This document shows, in pieces, positions 17,393 to 26,785 of a stretch of DNA of 64,000 nucleotides. Source of the DNA: Streptomyces zagrosensis (GTDB lineage: Bacteria > Actinomycetota > Actinomycetes > Streptomycetales > Streptomycetaceae). Below the pieces are notes generated by a model. That model did no database searches and was not told the origin of the DNA. It saw nothing but the letters and a program-made list of their open reading frames with translations. Position 1 is the first letter of the stretch. Each line of letters opens with the position of its first letter. Position numbers and translations under genes: made by a program. The stretch lies in NCBI RefSeq assembly GCF_014203645.1, contig NZ_JACHJL010000010.1, positions 124,001 through 188,000 of the forward strand, read 5' to 3'.

Positions 17393-17605
17393 GTGATCGA
17401 TCACACGAGCCAGGCAGCCAACGGGAGGGGGGTCACCTCCCCGGCCAAGGCGGCTCAGGAACCACCCGCACCGCACCAATGGCCTGTACGTACCGCCCAG
17501 CGCTCCGACGACGCGTCACCGCAGGCGGCCGGGGTTCACGGCGGCCTGCGCCGCTCCCCCGATGAGGTCCCGTTGGAGCCGCACATCGTACGGGGCGAGG
17601 ACTGA
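17393..17605 (+). CDS. 70-residue hypothetical protein coupled to WhiB
   Basis: GTG start with an ideal AAGGAGG site 8 bases upstream. The 70-residue product is hydrophilic, rich in Pro, Ala, Gln and His, with no cysteines, membrane segment or known domain. Its TGA overlaps the ATG of the WhiB gene (ATGA-type overlap), so translation of WhiB depends on it. It could be a regulatory leader gene or a small partner protein; I cannot tell which. Confidence 0.65.
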   Translation: MIDHTSQAANGRGVTSPAKAAQEPPAPHQWPVRTAQRSDDASPQAAGVHGGLRRSPDEVPLEPHIVRGED

Positions 17606-17934
17606 TGGCCGTGTCCCCAACGGCGGCAACCAACCGCACCGAGCCCTTCGCCCGCCCGGTAGGAGAAGGGGTGCCTGAGGGCCACGCGGACAGGTGGCGG
17701 CACGCCGCATGCGTTGATGAAGACCCCGAGTTGTTCTTTCCAGTCGGCGCCACGAGCCCGCGCACCCTTCAGCAGGAACAGGAGGCCAAGGCGGTCTGCG
17801 CGCGCTGCCCGATCATCGACATGTGCCGGGACTGGGCCGTGGCCACGGGCCAGACGCACGGCGTATGGGGCGGCACCAGCGAGCAGGAACGGGCGGTGCT
17901 GCTACGCCGGGCGCGACGCGAAAAGGCCAGGTAA
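17605..17934 (+). CDS. WhiB-family iron-sulfur transcription factor
   Basis: 109 residues with four conserved cysteines, in HAAC-VDEDPELFFP and in AKAVCARCPIIDMC (C-x2-C-x5-C), which bind a [4Fe-4S] cluster. The GVWGG turn (THGVWGGTSEQER) and a basic C-terminus (LLRRARREKAR) are family hallmarks. WhiB-like proteins usually bind region 4 of the primary sigma factor and tune development, redox response or antibiotic production. Its start overlaps the stop of the preceding 70-codon gene. Confidence 0.95.
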   Translation: MAVSPTAATNRTEPFARPVGEGVPEGHADRWRHAACVDEDPELFFPVGATSPRTLQQEQEAKAVCARCPIIDMCRDWAVATGQTHGVWGGTSEQERAVLLRRARREKAR

Positions 17935-18951
17935 TAACGCCAGGTAACGAGGCCAGGTACGAGGCCAGGCAACGAATAAGCCCGATGGCCACCGGCGGGC
18001 GCCCCGAACGGGTCGGGTACGTGCGGCGAACGCCCCCTCGAATCCACCGAGTACGGCGGGCACGGCCACGTGCATCGAAGGCCACGCCGGGCCGAGGCAC
18101 CCCCGGGTCGTCGGCTTCGAGTCTTGATGGCGCCTCCTTGCGAAACGGCTCGGGTCTTGGTGCCGCACAGCGAACACATGCGCCGCCGGCCTGGCAGTGT
18201 GCCCGACCAGCCGCCGACGTTCGCGCGAAGGTCTGTTCCCGCCGCACAGTTGGGCCGACTTCCCTGGTCATTGGCAGTTCACGCCCTCGGCCCGGGAGAG
18301 CGGGACAGCAAGCCAGCACGCCGCGATCCGCATGACATACCACAGTGATCCGGAGTCGGGTTGACGCGTCCGCCGTCCGATGTCCCGATCTTTGAGTTGC
18401 CCTCATCCGCTGGACCCACCCCGCCTCGTACCCATGTTCCCCTCTAGGGCTATGACATGGAGAAACCGGCACCGAAGACCGGAAGGCCAAGATCCGGACA
18501 GACTTTCGGAAGATGACCACCCCTCACCCGCACGAGCTACGCCAGTCGATTAGGGTTGCTACTGAGAGAGTAGACCAGAGCAACTCTGCAACTCCTCTCT
18601 GCCATTTGATTGTTGAACCTTGAGGAGAAGCGCGACCGTGCTGGGAATAATGATGTCCGGAATACCCGTGTTCGTAGAGATTCTGCGGTTCATGATCTGA
18701 TTCTGCGGCCAGTTCGCGGCAATCCCCTCCCGCACCTCCGGCGTCAAACGATAGTCTCGGGCTCCCCCGCCCCATGCGGACGAGGGGCCCGCGGTCGTCC
18801 CGTCACGTGTGCCAGTCGTCCGCAAGCGTTCTGCAAGCATTCCGCGCAGCCCCCTGCCCCACGCTGATGGCAACGGGTGGGCCAGTGGCCGGGCGCGCGA
18901 GGCGTTCGGCACCCAGGCCCGACATGTGGCAAACGGCCTCGGGGGCATAAC
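17935..18951. other. Long intergenic stretch without a supported gene
   Basis: About 1 kb. It begins with short imperfect repeats of AGGCCAGGTAACG (17925-17975). The segment 18450-18720 is less GC-rich than its surroundings and contains a possible 20-codon frame (18638-18700, GTG, product hydrophobic) behind GAGGAG; I do not consider it proven. No family resemblance on either strand elsewhere. The PfkB promoter must lie at the right end. Confidence 0.45.
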
Positions 18952-19875
18952 GTGGCAAATATCGTGATCGCAGGGATGACCAGACTGTCCATGACGGTGC
19001 CGGTGGACGGCTTCCCCCTCCAGTTCGACGCTTACCGCACTCCATCCTGGATGAGGTGTGCGGTGGTGGGCGGGGCGTACAACATCGCCGGTGCACTGCT
19101 GCGCCTGGGTGACACGCCTCGGCTGTGCACGCTGGTTGGGGCAGATGACGCCGGCGAGGTGATCAGAGCCGCGCTGCGGCGTTCCGCTCTGAACGGCCCG
19201 GGGGTGGTCACTGTGCCGGAATCGGCCAAGACGGTGATTTTGATCGAGCCCGATGGACGGGCGGCCCGCAATGGGTGGGCGAGTGGGCCCCGCGACTATC
19301 CGATGGAACGGTTCATCGAACGGGCCGTGGGGGCGGATCTGGCGGTGATCTGCGGCGGCGCGTTCGGGGAGCCGTTCCTTCCGGTGGCCAAGGAGCTCTT
19401 GAGTCTGCCCATCGCGACCGATCTGCATACCGCCCTCGATGTGGACCAGGTGGGGCAGCGGCCCTGGTTGGAGTGTGCCGACGTACTCTTCCGCAGCCAT
19501 GAGCGTTTGTCGCGCTCGCCAGGGGAGTGGATCGCCGAGGTGCTGAGGCGGTACCCCGGCTGCCAGATAGCCGCCGTGGGGCGGGGCGACCGGGGATGTG
19601 CCATGGGTCTGCGGGACGGCAGGCTGGTGGAGATCGAGGCGGTACGTCCGCGCCCAGTGCGCAGCACGGACGGCGCGGGGGACGCACTGTTCGCCTCGTT
19701 CCTGCACGGCTGGCTGGCGTCGGGCGAGCCGGTAGAGGCGCTGAAGTCGGCCGTGCTCTTCGCCGGCTGGAAAGTCGGCGCGGAGTCGGCGGCCGAGGGG
19801 TTCCTCACCGGTGCCGAGCTCGCGGCGCTGCGGCACGTCTATCCGCTGCGGACCACGCTCGGTACCTGGCGCTGA
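18952..19875 (+). CDS. PfkB-family carbohydrate kinase
   Basis: 307 residues from GTG 18952 (VANIVIAGM), the natural start of the fold; upstream codons are not family-like. Ribokinase fold with substrate-side motif VVGGAYNIAGALLRLG and ATP/anion-hole motif STDGAGDALFASFLHG, whose Asp is the catalytic base. ETIL-type block is present as KTVILIEPDG. The family includes ribokinase, fructokinase, adenosine kinase and others; the exact sugar or nucleoside is not predictable. It stands alone between a long gap and a convergent STAND gene. Confidence 0.88.
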   Translation: MANIVIAGMTRLSMTVPVDGFPLQFDAYRTPSWMRCAVVGGAYNIAGALLRLGDTPRLCTLVGADDAGEVIRAALRRSALNGPGVVTVPESAKTVILIEPDGRAARNGWASGPRDYPMERFIERAVGADLAVICGGAFGEPFLPVAKELLSLPIATDLHTALDVDQVGQRPWLECADVLFRSHERLSRSPGEWIAEVLRRYPGCQIAAVGRGDRGCAMGLRDGRLVEIEAVRPRPVRSTDGAGDALFASFLHGWLASGEPVEALKSAVLFAGWKVGAESAAEGFLTGAELAALRHVYPLRTTLGTWR

Positions 19876-19992
19876 ACCGCCGGCGACCGGTGGCATCACG
19901 AGGATGCGCCATCGGCGGGGCGCCCGCCCGGCCCGTAGGCCCAAGTCGTCGCCACCGGTCAACCGCCGAAGCCCATCGAGCCGTTGCCGCTG

Positions 19993-22275
19993 TTACCCCG
20001 TTTCCGACAGGTTGGGCGGGGGCCCGCCGCCCGGCGCGCTCGGGTGTGGACCACCGCCCGGCGCCGGGTGCGGGTCCAGGCCCTCGTGGCGCCGAGCGAC
20101 ACGGTGAGCAGCGGAGTCGGCACCGAGCCTGCCGTACACGACGCCGGCACGTACGAAGCTGGTGCGCGCCGACGTGGCGTCGCCCTCCTCCTCGGCCAAC
20201 TCGCCGAGACGTTCGTGGAGAGTGCCCGATTCGAACACGTCACCGCCTAGCGCGTCGTGCTCCATCAGGGCCGACTCCAGGTGTGCGCGGGCCGCGGGAA
20301 GGTCGCCGCGTCGCCAGTGCGCCTCGCCCAGGAACCGCTGGGCCAAGGCCGCGTGATAGGCGTCCCCGGCTGCGAGGAGGGCGGCGCGAGCCCGGGTCAG
20401 GTGGTCGATAGCCGCCTCGTGCTTTCCGGCCAGGCTCTCCGCCTCGCCGAGCGCCGCATACTCTCTGGCCTCGGCGTGGGTGTCTCCGATTTCGGCGTGA
20501 ATGGCGAGCGCCTCGCGTAGCACCTGCTGAGCCCGCCCCAGGTCACCGGCGAAGCGGTAGGTGAGGGCGATATTTCGCAGCACCAGGCCCTCACCCCGCC
20601 GGTCGCCGATCTTCCGGCGAATATCGCCCGCCAACGCGAACTCGCGCAGCGCGTCCTCGTGCCGGCCGGCCTCCCGGTAGGCGACCCCGAGCCCGGAACG
20701 CAGCCGTGCCTGGCCAAGCTGGTGACCGCAGGCGATGGCCCCGGCAACACCCAGCCGGTACGAGTCGATCCAGTCGTGGTGGTAGCGCATCATGACGAAC
20801 AGCGCCCACAGCGCTTCGGCCAGTTGCCAGTTCGCCTGGTGCATGCCCTGCTCCGCGGCCATGCGCTGGATAGCGAGCAGGTTGTGACGTTCCGTGTCGA
20901 GCCAGCTCAGCGCGGCGGTCGCAGTGTCGAACGCGACAGGTGCGGGGGGCGGGCACGCGTATGCCGCCGGTGGCCGTCGCCGCTTCGGATGCAGCAATCG
21001 GTCGGCCTCGTTGGCCCGGGATAGATAGTCGTCGGCCACCCGGGCGACGGTCTCCCGGCAGGCGCTCGGGGTCTCGTCCAGTTCAGCGCGGGTGCGCGCG
21101 TGTTGCTGGATCAGGTCGTGGAAGGCGTACCTGCCCGCGGCCGGGGTCGTCAGCAAGTTGGCCTCTACCAGGGCCGCCAGGCATCGCGGCACGTCGTTCA
21201 CGGTGGGGGGCGTGGCCGCGACTGCCTGGGCTGCGCCCGTGCCGAATCCGGGCGTCGGGTGCAGGCCGAGCCGCCGATACAGGCGCGCGGCGTGGCCTGG
21301 TAGCAGGGCATAGGACTGGTCGAGGCTGGCGGTCATGGAAACCTCCTCGTCGGGTCTGCCGGACCGCAGGGCGGCGAGTCCGTCCGCGGCCGATGCGACG
21401 TTCCAATCCGGCCTGGTCGTCAGCAGCGCGGCCCCCACGCAGATGGCGAGTGGGAAGTGGCCGCATGAGTGCACGAGTCGCTGTGCCGCGGCGTCGTCGG
21501 CCACCCGGTCGCGGCCGGCAACTTTGCCGAGCAGTTCGACGGCCGACGCGGTGTCCAGCGGCTCGACGTGCAGCACATCGGCGCCGTCCAAAAGCAGTGA
21601 AGCCAACCGCCAGCGGCTGGTCACCACGCAGGCGCCGGCCGGACCCGCGGGCGCGAGCGGGCGGATCTGTGCCGCGGAGACGGCGTTGTCGCACAGCACG
21701 GCGATCCGCCGGTCGGCGGTGACGGTCCGGAACAATGCCGCCTGCTCCGGGAGTTCGGCCGGCACCCGCTCGGGCTCCACTCCGAGTGCGCGCAGGAACC
21801 ACGGCAAAACCACGCTGGGGGCCACTGGATCGCCCGCCTCGTGACCGCGCAGGTCCACGTAGAGCTGTCCGTCTGGAAACTGGTCGCTGCACCGGTGCAG
21901 CCAATGCACCGCGAGCGAGGTCTTGCCGACGCCCGCGGGTCCGCTCAGCAGTGCGAAGGCCCGGGTGCCGGAGCCCAGCAGCCCGTCAAGCCGCGCCAGC
22001 AAGCGGGATCGGTTGGTGAAGTGCCGCGGGTCTGGCGGGAGTTGCCTCGGCGGCAGCCGGTGGGCGCCGGGCGTACTGATGTGGATGTTGCCGTGGATGG
22101 CTCCCGCCTGGATGCTTGGCCCGTACACCCGTCCGGACACGGCGTTGTGCGCGTCACCGGGCCGTGACCCATCCGATGGCCGGCGACCGTCTCCCCCCAC
22201 GCCATCCCCCAAGGCTCTTGAAAGCGGTCCCCTAGGGACGGGAACAAGGGGCGCGGAGCGGCTCCCCCTCATCAC
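19993..22275 (-). CDS. STAND NTPase with NB-ARC and TPR domains, no DNA-binding domain
   Basis: 760 residues. The N-terminal 60 residues are low complexity and then read VYGPSIQAGAIHGNIHIST, a short motif often seen at the front of actinobacterial STAND NTPases. The NB-ARC domain (about 90-400) has Walker A SGPAGVGKTSLA, Walker B-like RRIAVLCDNA and sensor VVTSRWRLASL. A helical region and about six TPR units follow (about 510-730). It resembles the C-terminal part of AfsR but has no SARP domain, so it probably needs a partner for output. The tail is Gly/Pro-rich. It is divergent from the SARP-STAND gene at 22489. Confidence 0.88.
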   Translation of the reverse strand: MMRGSRSAPLVPVPRGPLSRALGDGVGGDGRRPSDGSRPGDAHNAVSGRVYGPSIQAGAIHGNIHISTPGAHRLPPRQLPPDPRHFTNRSRLLARLDGLLGSGTRAFALLSGPAGVGKTSLAVHWLHRCSDQFPDGQLYVDLRGHEAGDPVAPSVVLPWFLRALGVEPERVPAELPEQAALFRTVTADRRIAVLCDNAVSAAQIRPLAPAGPAGACVVTSRWRLASLLLDGADVLHVEPLDTASAVELLGKVAGRDRVADDAAAQRLVHSCGHFPLAICVGAALLTTRPDWNVASAADGLAALRSGRPDEEVSMTASLDQSYALLPGHAARLYRRLGLHPTPGFGTGAAQAVAATPPTVNDVPRCLAALVEANLLTTPAAGRYAFHDLIQQHARTRAELDETPSACRETVARVADDYLSRANEADRLLHPKRRRPPAAYACPPPAPVAFDTATAALSWLDTERHNLLAIQRMAAEQGMHQANWQLAEALWALFVMMRYHHDWIDSYRLGVAGAIACGHQLGQARLRSGLGVAYREAGRHEDALREFALAGDIRRKIGDRRGEGLVLRNIALTYRFAGDLGRAQQVLREALAIHAEIGDTHAEAREYAALGEAESLAGKHEAAIDHLTRARAALLAAGDAYHAALAQRFLGEAHWRRGDLPAARAHLESALMEHDALGGDVFESGTLHERLGELAEEEGDATSARTSFVRAGVVYGRLGADSAAHRVARRHEGLDPHPAPGGGPHPSAPGGGPPPNLSETG

Positions 22276-22488
22276 GGCTGCCCAGGGCGGGCATCGAACA
22301 AACGGTCACCAGGCGCGCACGTACGGTGCCAGGCGTCCGTTCGCACGCCGTGCTCCGTGCGCGCGACTGAGCGCCCCTCGTGCCTCCGGCGCCGGCTCAC
22401 CACTCCCTACGCTCGTTGAAGCCGCCGTGGCACAGTAGTCGATGGTCAGTCAGCGAGATGGGGCACAACCGGCGCAAGGGGGCCGCTG

Positions 22489-25400
22489 GTGGAGTTCCGG
22501 GTACTGGGCCCGTTGGAATTGTGGGTGGACGGCAGGCAGTACCAGGTGGGCTCCGGTAAGGAGCGCCGTCTGCTCGCGGTCCTGCTCTGTGCGGGAGGCG
22601 CGTCCGTCCCCGTCGATACGCTGCTGCGCCGGGTGTGGGAAGAGCGCCCGCCTGCGAGCGGCTCCGCGACCTTGCAAAGTTGCGTGTCGCGGCTGCGCAA
22701 CCAGTTGCGGGCCGCCGTTGGCGACCGGGCCCACGTGGAGTTCACGGCGCGCAGCTACGCCCTGCGGGTCGCCGATCCGCACTCCATCGACCTGCACCGA
22801 TTTCAGTCGCTGTCGCGGCAGGCCCGGGCGGCGGCAGCCACCGATCAGCATCGCGCGGTCACGCTGCTGCGGTCGGCCGAGGTGCTGTGGCGGGCGGAGC
22901 CGCTGATGGAGTTCAGCGGCAGTTGGGCTTCGGCTACCCGCAGACGGTTGACGGAGGACCTGCGCCGGGCGCGGGAGCAGCGCATCGCTTTGGAGCTGGA
23001 CCTGGGGCGGCACGCGGATCTAGTGGGCGAGCTGTACGAACTGATCGCGCACGATCCGGGCGCCGAACCGTATGCACGCCAACTGATGCTCGCGCTGTAC
23101 CGGTGCGGTCGGTACGGTGCGGCACTTGGCGTGTATCGCGACATACGGCGCCACGTGGCGGAGGAACTGGGATGTGACCTGAGCCCGGAACTGGCCGAGT
23201 TGCACCATCGGATGCTGCGCCGCGACCCGAAGTTGCGCGGTCCGGTCTCCGCTCCCCCACCGGCCGCGGCTGCGCCGCCGGACAGCCTGCCGCGTGACAT
23301 TGGGGATTTCACCGGGCGCGGCCATGAGTTGGGCAAGTTGCTGGCGCATCCGGAGCCGGGGGCGACCGCCATGTCGCTCACTGTCATCCACGGCATGGGT
23401 GGTGTCGGTAAGACGGCCCTGGCCACGCACGCGGCGCATCTGCTCGCCGAGCACTTTCCTGGCGGCAGGTTCTACGTGTCGCTGCGTGCCCACCATGAGC
23501 AGCCGCCGGTCGATCCGAAGGATGCCCTCGCCGCGCTGCTCCTTTCGGTGGGCGTGCCTACCGAGGACCTCCCCGCCTCGCTGGACCGCAGGGCGGCCCT
23601 GTGGCGGGAGCGGATGGCGCACAGCCGTGCACTGCTGCTGCTTGACGACGCGCGGAGCACCGAGCAGGTGGTCCCGCTGCTGCCGGGGGCCCGCACCTGT
23701 CGGGTCTTCGTCACCAGCCGCCATCGGCTCGCGGACCTGCAAGGGGCGTGGTCGGTGTGCCTGGAGGTGCCCGACACGGTGGAGGCGACGGCCATGTTCA
23801 CCCGCATCGCGGGCGCCGACCGGGTGTCCGACACCGCGGCGGTACGGCAGGTCGTCGCCCTGTGTGGGCGTCATCCACTGGCCATCCGGCTGGCGGCCAA
23901 CCGCTTCCGGCACCGGGAGTCGTGGGGCGTACATGATCTGGCCGACCAACTCACGCAGTCGGCCCGGCCGCTGGCCGAGATCGACGCGCCACCCGGCATC
24001 GCCTCCGCGTTCGATCTCTCTTACGCCGGACTGGGCACGGCCCACCAACGGCTGTTCCGGCACCTGGCGCTGCACCCGGGGCCCGACCTCACGCTCCCCG
24101 CGGCGTGCGCGCTCGCCGCCGGGGAGCCGGCCCAGGTCCGTGCGGGGCTGGACGCGCTGCTCGACGCGCACCTGCTCGAAGAACCCGTCATGGGCCGGTA
24201 TCGGCTACACGACGTCGTACGGGACTTCGCGCTGCGCACCGGTGAGCGCGAGGACGCAGAGGAGGTGCGACACCGTGCGGCGCGCAGCGTAGTAGAGCAC
24301 TATCTGTCGGTCGCCGACCACGCGGACCGGCTCGCCCATCCGCAGCGCCGCCGCCTACCGCTCAGCACGCCACTCCCGGAGCCGCGGAACGCGCCGCAGG
24401 ACGCGGACGCCGCCGCCGCGTGGCTCGACCTCAACCGGGGCAACCTGCTTGCGGCGGCCCGGCTAGCGACCGAGCTCCACCCAACGGCAGCCATGGCCTT
24501 CCCCCATGTGCTGGACCGGGCGGTGCACATTTGGGGCATGTGGGAGGCCGCCGCGGAGCTGAACGCGGTGGCGCTGCGCCTCGCCCGGGGGCATGGCGAC
24601 CCGGTGACCGTTCCCCGGTTACTCGTCGAACGTGCCGCCCTGCTGCGGCCCCAGGGGGCCCATGAGGAGGCGATGGCCTGCGCGCGGGAGTCGCTGGCCG
24701 GTGGCGAGGCCGCGAAGGACCATCGGCTACAGGGGGAAGCGCTGGACCAGATGGGGATCGTTGATCTGGTCTCGGGGCGGCTTGCGGAGGCGTTGCGCAG
24801 GTTCCGCGCCGCGCTGCCGCTGCACCGCTCCGTGGGCAACCGCGACGGGGAGGCTGAGACGCTGAACCATCAGGGCATCGTCCTCGCTCACCTAGGACGA
24901 CTCCAAGACGCCGCGGGCCAGTTCCACACCATGCTCGCGCTTCACGAGGACGCCGAAAACGCGCATGGGCAAATCAAAGCGCTCAACAACATCGGCGAGG
25001 TCTACAGCCTTCAACTGCGGCATGCGGAGGCCCGGGAGTACTACGAGCGTTCCCTGACCCTGGTCCGCCGCGTGGGGGGACGGCAAGAGCTGGCGATCTT
25101 GTACAACAACCTCGGCAATCTGTGCCGGGAGGCCAAGGAGTTCCCGCAGGCGCTCACGTACTTTCAACTCGCGCTGGAGACCTACCGAGACATCCACGAC
25201 GCCTCCGGCCAGACGGATTCGCTGGTCAACCTGGGCATTACGTACCAGGCGGACGGGCAGTACGGCGAAGCCCGGGTCTATCTGGAGCTGGCGGACCAGA
25301 TCGCCCGCCTCATCGGCGACCGGCACCAACAGCAGCGAGTGTTGACCGCGACCGGCGTCGCCCAGCGGGCGCACGGTGAGTACGCCACCGCGCTGCGCAC

Positions 25401-25620
25401 CTACCGGGCGGCTCTCGACTTGGCCAGGGAGCTGGACAGGCCATACGAGGAAGCGCATACGTTGGGTGCCATCGCCGAGATCGTCCACACGGAGCACGGC
25501 GCGAGTGCCGCCGCGCCGCACTGGCGCGAAGCGTTGGCGCTCTACGAGCGGCTCGGCCTCGCCCGGCAGGCCGAGGACCTGCGCAGCCGCGCGGCGGCGG
25601 CAGGGGGCCCTGTCGCGTAG
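22489..25620 (+). CDS. AfsR-like SARP regulator (OmpR-type DNA-binding, BTAD, NB-ARC, TPR)
   Basis: 1043 residues from GTG 22489 with AAGGGGG upstream. MEFRVLGPLELWVDG starts the winged-helix DNA-binding domain (about 1-95), followed by the bacterial transcriptional activation domain (about 100-245, ending ELGCDLSPELAELH), NB-ARC (about 270-600; Walker A HGMGGVGKTALA, Walker B ALLLLDDA, FVTSRHRL) and at least six TPR units (about 690-1030; LNNIGEVYSLQLRHAEARE, YNNLGNLCREAKEFPQAL). AfsR-type SARPs activate secondary metabolism genes after nucleotide-driven oligomerisation. No biosynthetic genes adjoin, so the target is unknown. Confidence 0.94.
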   Translation: MEFRVLGPLELWVDGRQYQVGSGKERRLLAVLLCAGGASVPVDTLLRRVWEERPPASGSATLQSCVSRLRNQLRAAVGDRAHVEFTARSYALRVADPHSIDLHRFQSLSRQARAAAATDQHRAVTLLRSAEVLWRAEPLMEFSGSWASATRRRLTEDLRRAREQRIALELDLGRHADLVGELYELIAHDPGAEPYARQLMLALYRCGRYGAALGVYRDIRRHVAEELGCDLSPELAELHHRMLRRDPKLRGPVSAPPPAAAAPPDSLPRDIGDFTGRGHELGKLLAHPEPGATAMSLTVIHGMGGVGKTALATHAAHLLAEHFPGGRFYVSLRAHHEQPPVDPKDALAALLLSVGVPTEDLPASLDRRAALWRERMAHSRALLLLDDARSTEQVVPLLPGARTCRVFVTSRHRLADLQGAWSVCLEVPDTVEATAMFTRIAGADRVSDTAAVRQVVALCGRHPLAIRLAANRFRHRESWGVHDLADQLTQSARPLAEIDAPPGIASAFDLSYAGLGTAHQRLFRHLALHPGPDLTLPAACALAAGEPAQVRAGLDALLDAHLLEEPVMGRYRLHDVVRDFALRTGEREDAEEVRHRAARSVVEHYLSVADHADRLAHPQRRRLPLSTPLPEPRNAPQDADAAAAWLDLNRGNLLAAARLATELHPTAAMAFPHVLDRAVHIWGMWEAAAELNAVALRLARGHGDPVTVPRLLVERAALLRPQGAHEEAMACARESLAGGEAAKDHRLQGEALDQMGIVDLVSGRLAEALRRFRAALPLHRSVGNRDGEAETLNHQGIVLAHLGRLQDAAGQFHTMLALHEDAENAHGQIKALNNIGEVYSLQLRHAEAREYYERSLTLVRRVGGRQELAILYNNLGNLCREAKEFPQALTYFQLALETYRDIHDASGQTDSLVNLGITYQADGQYGEARVYLELADQIARLIGDRHQQQRVLTATGVAQRAHGEYATALRTYRAALDLARELDRPYEEAHTLGAIAEIVHTEHGASAAAPHWREALALYERLGLARQAEDLRSRAAAAGGPVA

Positions 25621-25689
25621 CCGACGCACTGCACCGGCCCGCCTCGCAGTGCGCTCACCGCCCCCAGGTGTGCGGGCCAGCACGCGCTC

Positions 25690-25732
25690 GGCCGCGGCTC
25701 CGGCTGCCACCCTGGCCCCCGGAGCCGCGGCC
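25690..25732. terminator. Hairpin terminator between convergent genes
   Basis: A perfect 14-bp stem (GGCCGCGGCTCCGG and its complement) with a 15-base loop lies between the genes ending at 25620 (+) and 25741 (-). Probably bidirectional. Confidence 0.75.
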
Positions 25733-25740
25733 TGCGGACG

Positions 25741-26577
25741 TTACGCGCGGTGCGCGGGGGCCAGCCGCTTGCCGTCCTCCAGGAGGGTCTTCATCCCGGA
25801 CAGGATGAGCGTCCAGCCGAAGGAGACGGATTGCAGCATCTTGCTGTCCGGGCTGTCGAAACCGTCATGGACGATGGTCAACTTGGTGCCCGCCGAAGGC
25901 TCCTCCGCCGGTTCGATGGTGAAGGTGACCTGGGAGCGCTCCTTGGTGGCCTCGGCGAACTCCTCGTCGGATGTGATGCCCACCATCTCGCGGTGCTCCT
26001 CCTGGAGCGGGTGCCAGGTGTAGGCCAGTCGCTTGCCGGGCTCCGCCTCCAGGACGCGTTGGCCGTAGTCCTTGTATGCGCCGTTCGGGTCCATCTTCCA
26101 CTCCACCGGGGACCCGACCTGCCAGTCGGAGCGCGGCCCTGTGCCCTCCATGTAGACAGCGACGAACTCGGGATCGGTGAGCGCCCGGTAGATCTCCTGC
26201 GGAGTGCTTTGGATGTAAATGACGTAAACGTATGCGGGCTTGCTCATCGTTCGTTCCTCCAGGGTTCGCTTCAATTGGGACAACGCCGTAAGCCGTCCGT
26301 GTTCGTACTGGCCGATCCAGCGGTCTGCTAGTTCGCGGATCGGCACCGGATTGAGGTAGTGCAGCTTCTCCCTGCCGTGTCGGACGGTGCTGACCAGACG
26401 GGCAGCCTCCAACACCGCCAGGTGCTTGCTCACGGCCTGACGGCTCATCTCCAGGTCTTCACTCAGTTCACGCAGGCTTTGGCCGTTGCGCTCGTTGAGC
26501 CGGTCGAGCAACCGCCTGCGGCTTGCGTCGGCAAGCGCCTTGAATACCTCGTCCACGGGCACCCCCACGTCCACCAT
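25741..26577 (-). CDS. ArsR-type HTH fused to SRPBCC/AHSA1 domain
   Basis: 278 residues from ATG 26577 (AAAAGG 6 bases ahead); a longer frame to 26661 lacks family sequence. Residues about 1-105 are an ArsR/SmtB-like winged helix (FKALADASRRRLLDRL, MSRQAVSKHLAVLEAARL). Residues about 112-270 are an AHSA1/START-like SRPBCC domain (TPQEIYRALTDPEFVAVYME, LTIVHDGF), a hydrophobic-ligand pocket. Separate ArsR and AHSA1 genes usually sit side by side, and here they are one protein. No metal-binding Cys pair is visible in the HTH, so a small organic ligand is likelier than a metal. A palindrome at its start codon suggests autorepression. Confidence 0.9.
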   Translation of the reverse strand: MVDVGVPVDEVFKALADASRRRLLDRLNERNGQSLRELSEDLEMSRQAVSKHLAVLEAARLVSTVRHGREKLHYLNPVPIRELADRWIGQYEHGRLTALSQLKRTLEERTMSKPAYVYVIYIQSTPQEIYRALTDPEFVAVYMEGTGPRSDWQVGSPVEWKMDPNGAYKDYGQRVLEAEPGKRLAYTWHPLQEEHREMVGITSDEEFAEATKERSQVTFTIEPAEEPSAGTKLTIVHDGFDSPDSKMLQSVSFGWTLILSGMKTLLEDGKRLAPAHRA

Positions 26578-26579
26578 AG

Positions 26580-26595
26580 GCAACCTTTTGGTTGC
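26580..26595 (-). promoter_or_regulatory. Palindromic operator at the ArsR/AHSA1 start
   Basis: GCAACC-TTTT-GGTTGC is a perfect 6+6 inverted repeat ending 3 bases before the start codon. On the sense strand its AAAAGG doubles as the ribosome site. Position and symmetry fit an autoregulatory ArsR-family operator. It also lies between the divergent ArsR and CapA genes. Confidence 0.65.
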
Positions 26596-26785
26596 TTGTC
26601 CACCGCGGATGCCGGGACTCCGCCGCCATGGCGCAACAGTCGGGCCGGTTGGCCGTACCACCGCCCCCCTTCAGGCGACTCCCATGGCGCGCCTCCTTCG
26701 CCGGGTAAATCCTCATAACAACAGAAACATCCGATATGGAAGTTTCTTTGGGATGCGCATCGCGCAGATGAGGAGCGAACCGGTG

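Noticed and set aside
18638..18700. 20-residue hydrophobic peptide frame (GTG, GAGGAG ten bases upstream)
   Set aside because: It could be a small membrane peptide, but spacing is poor, the start is GTG and nothing else supports it. Ribosome profiling would decide.
23020..24171. 383-codon minus-strand open frame
   Set aside because: Antisense to the SARP/NB-ARC gene.
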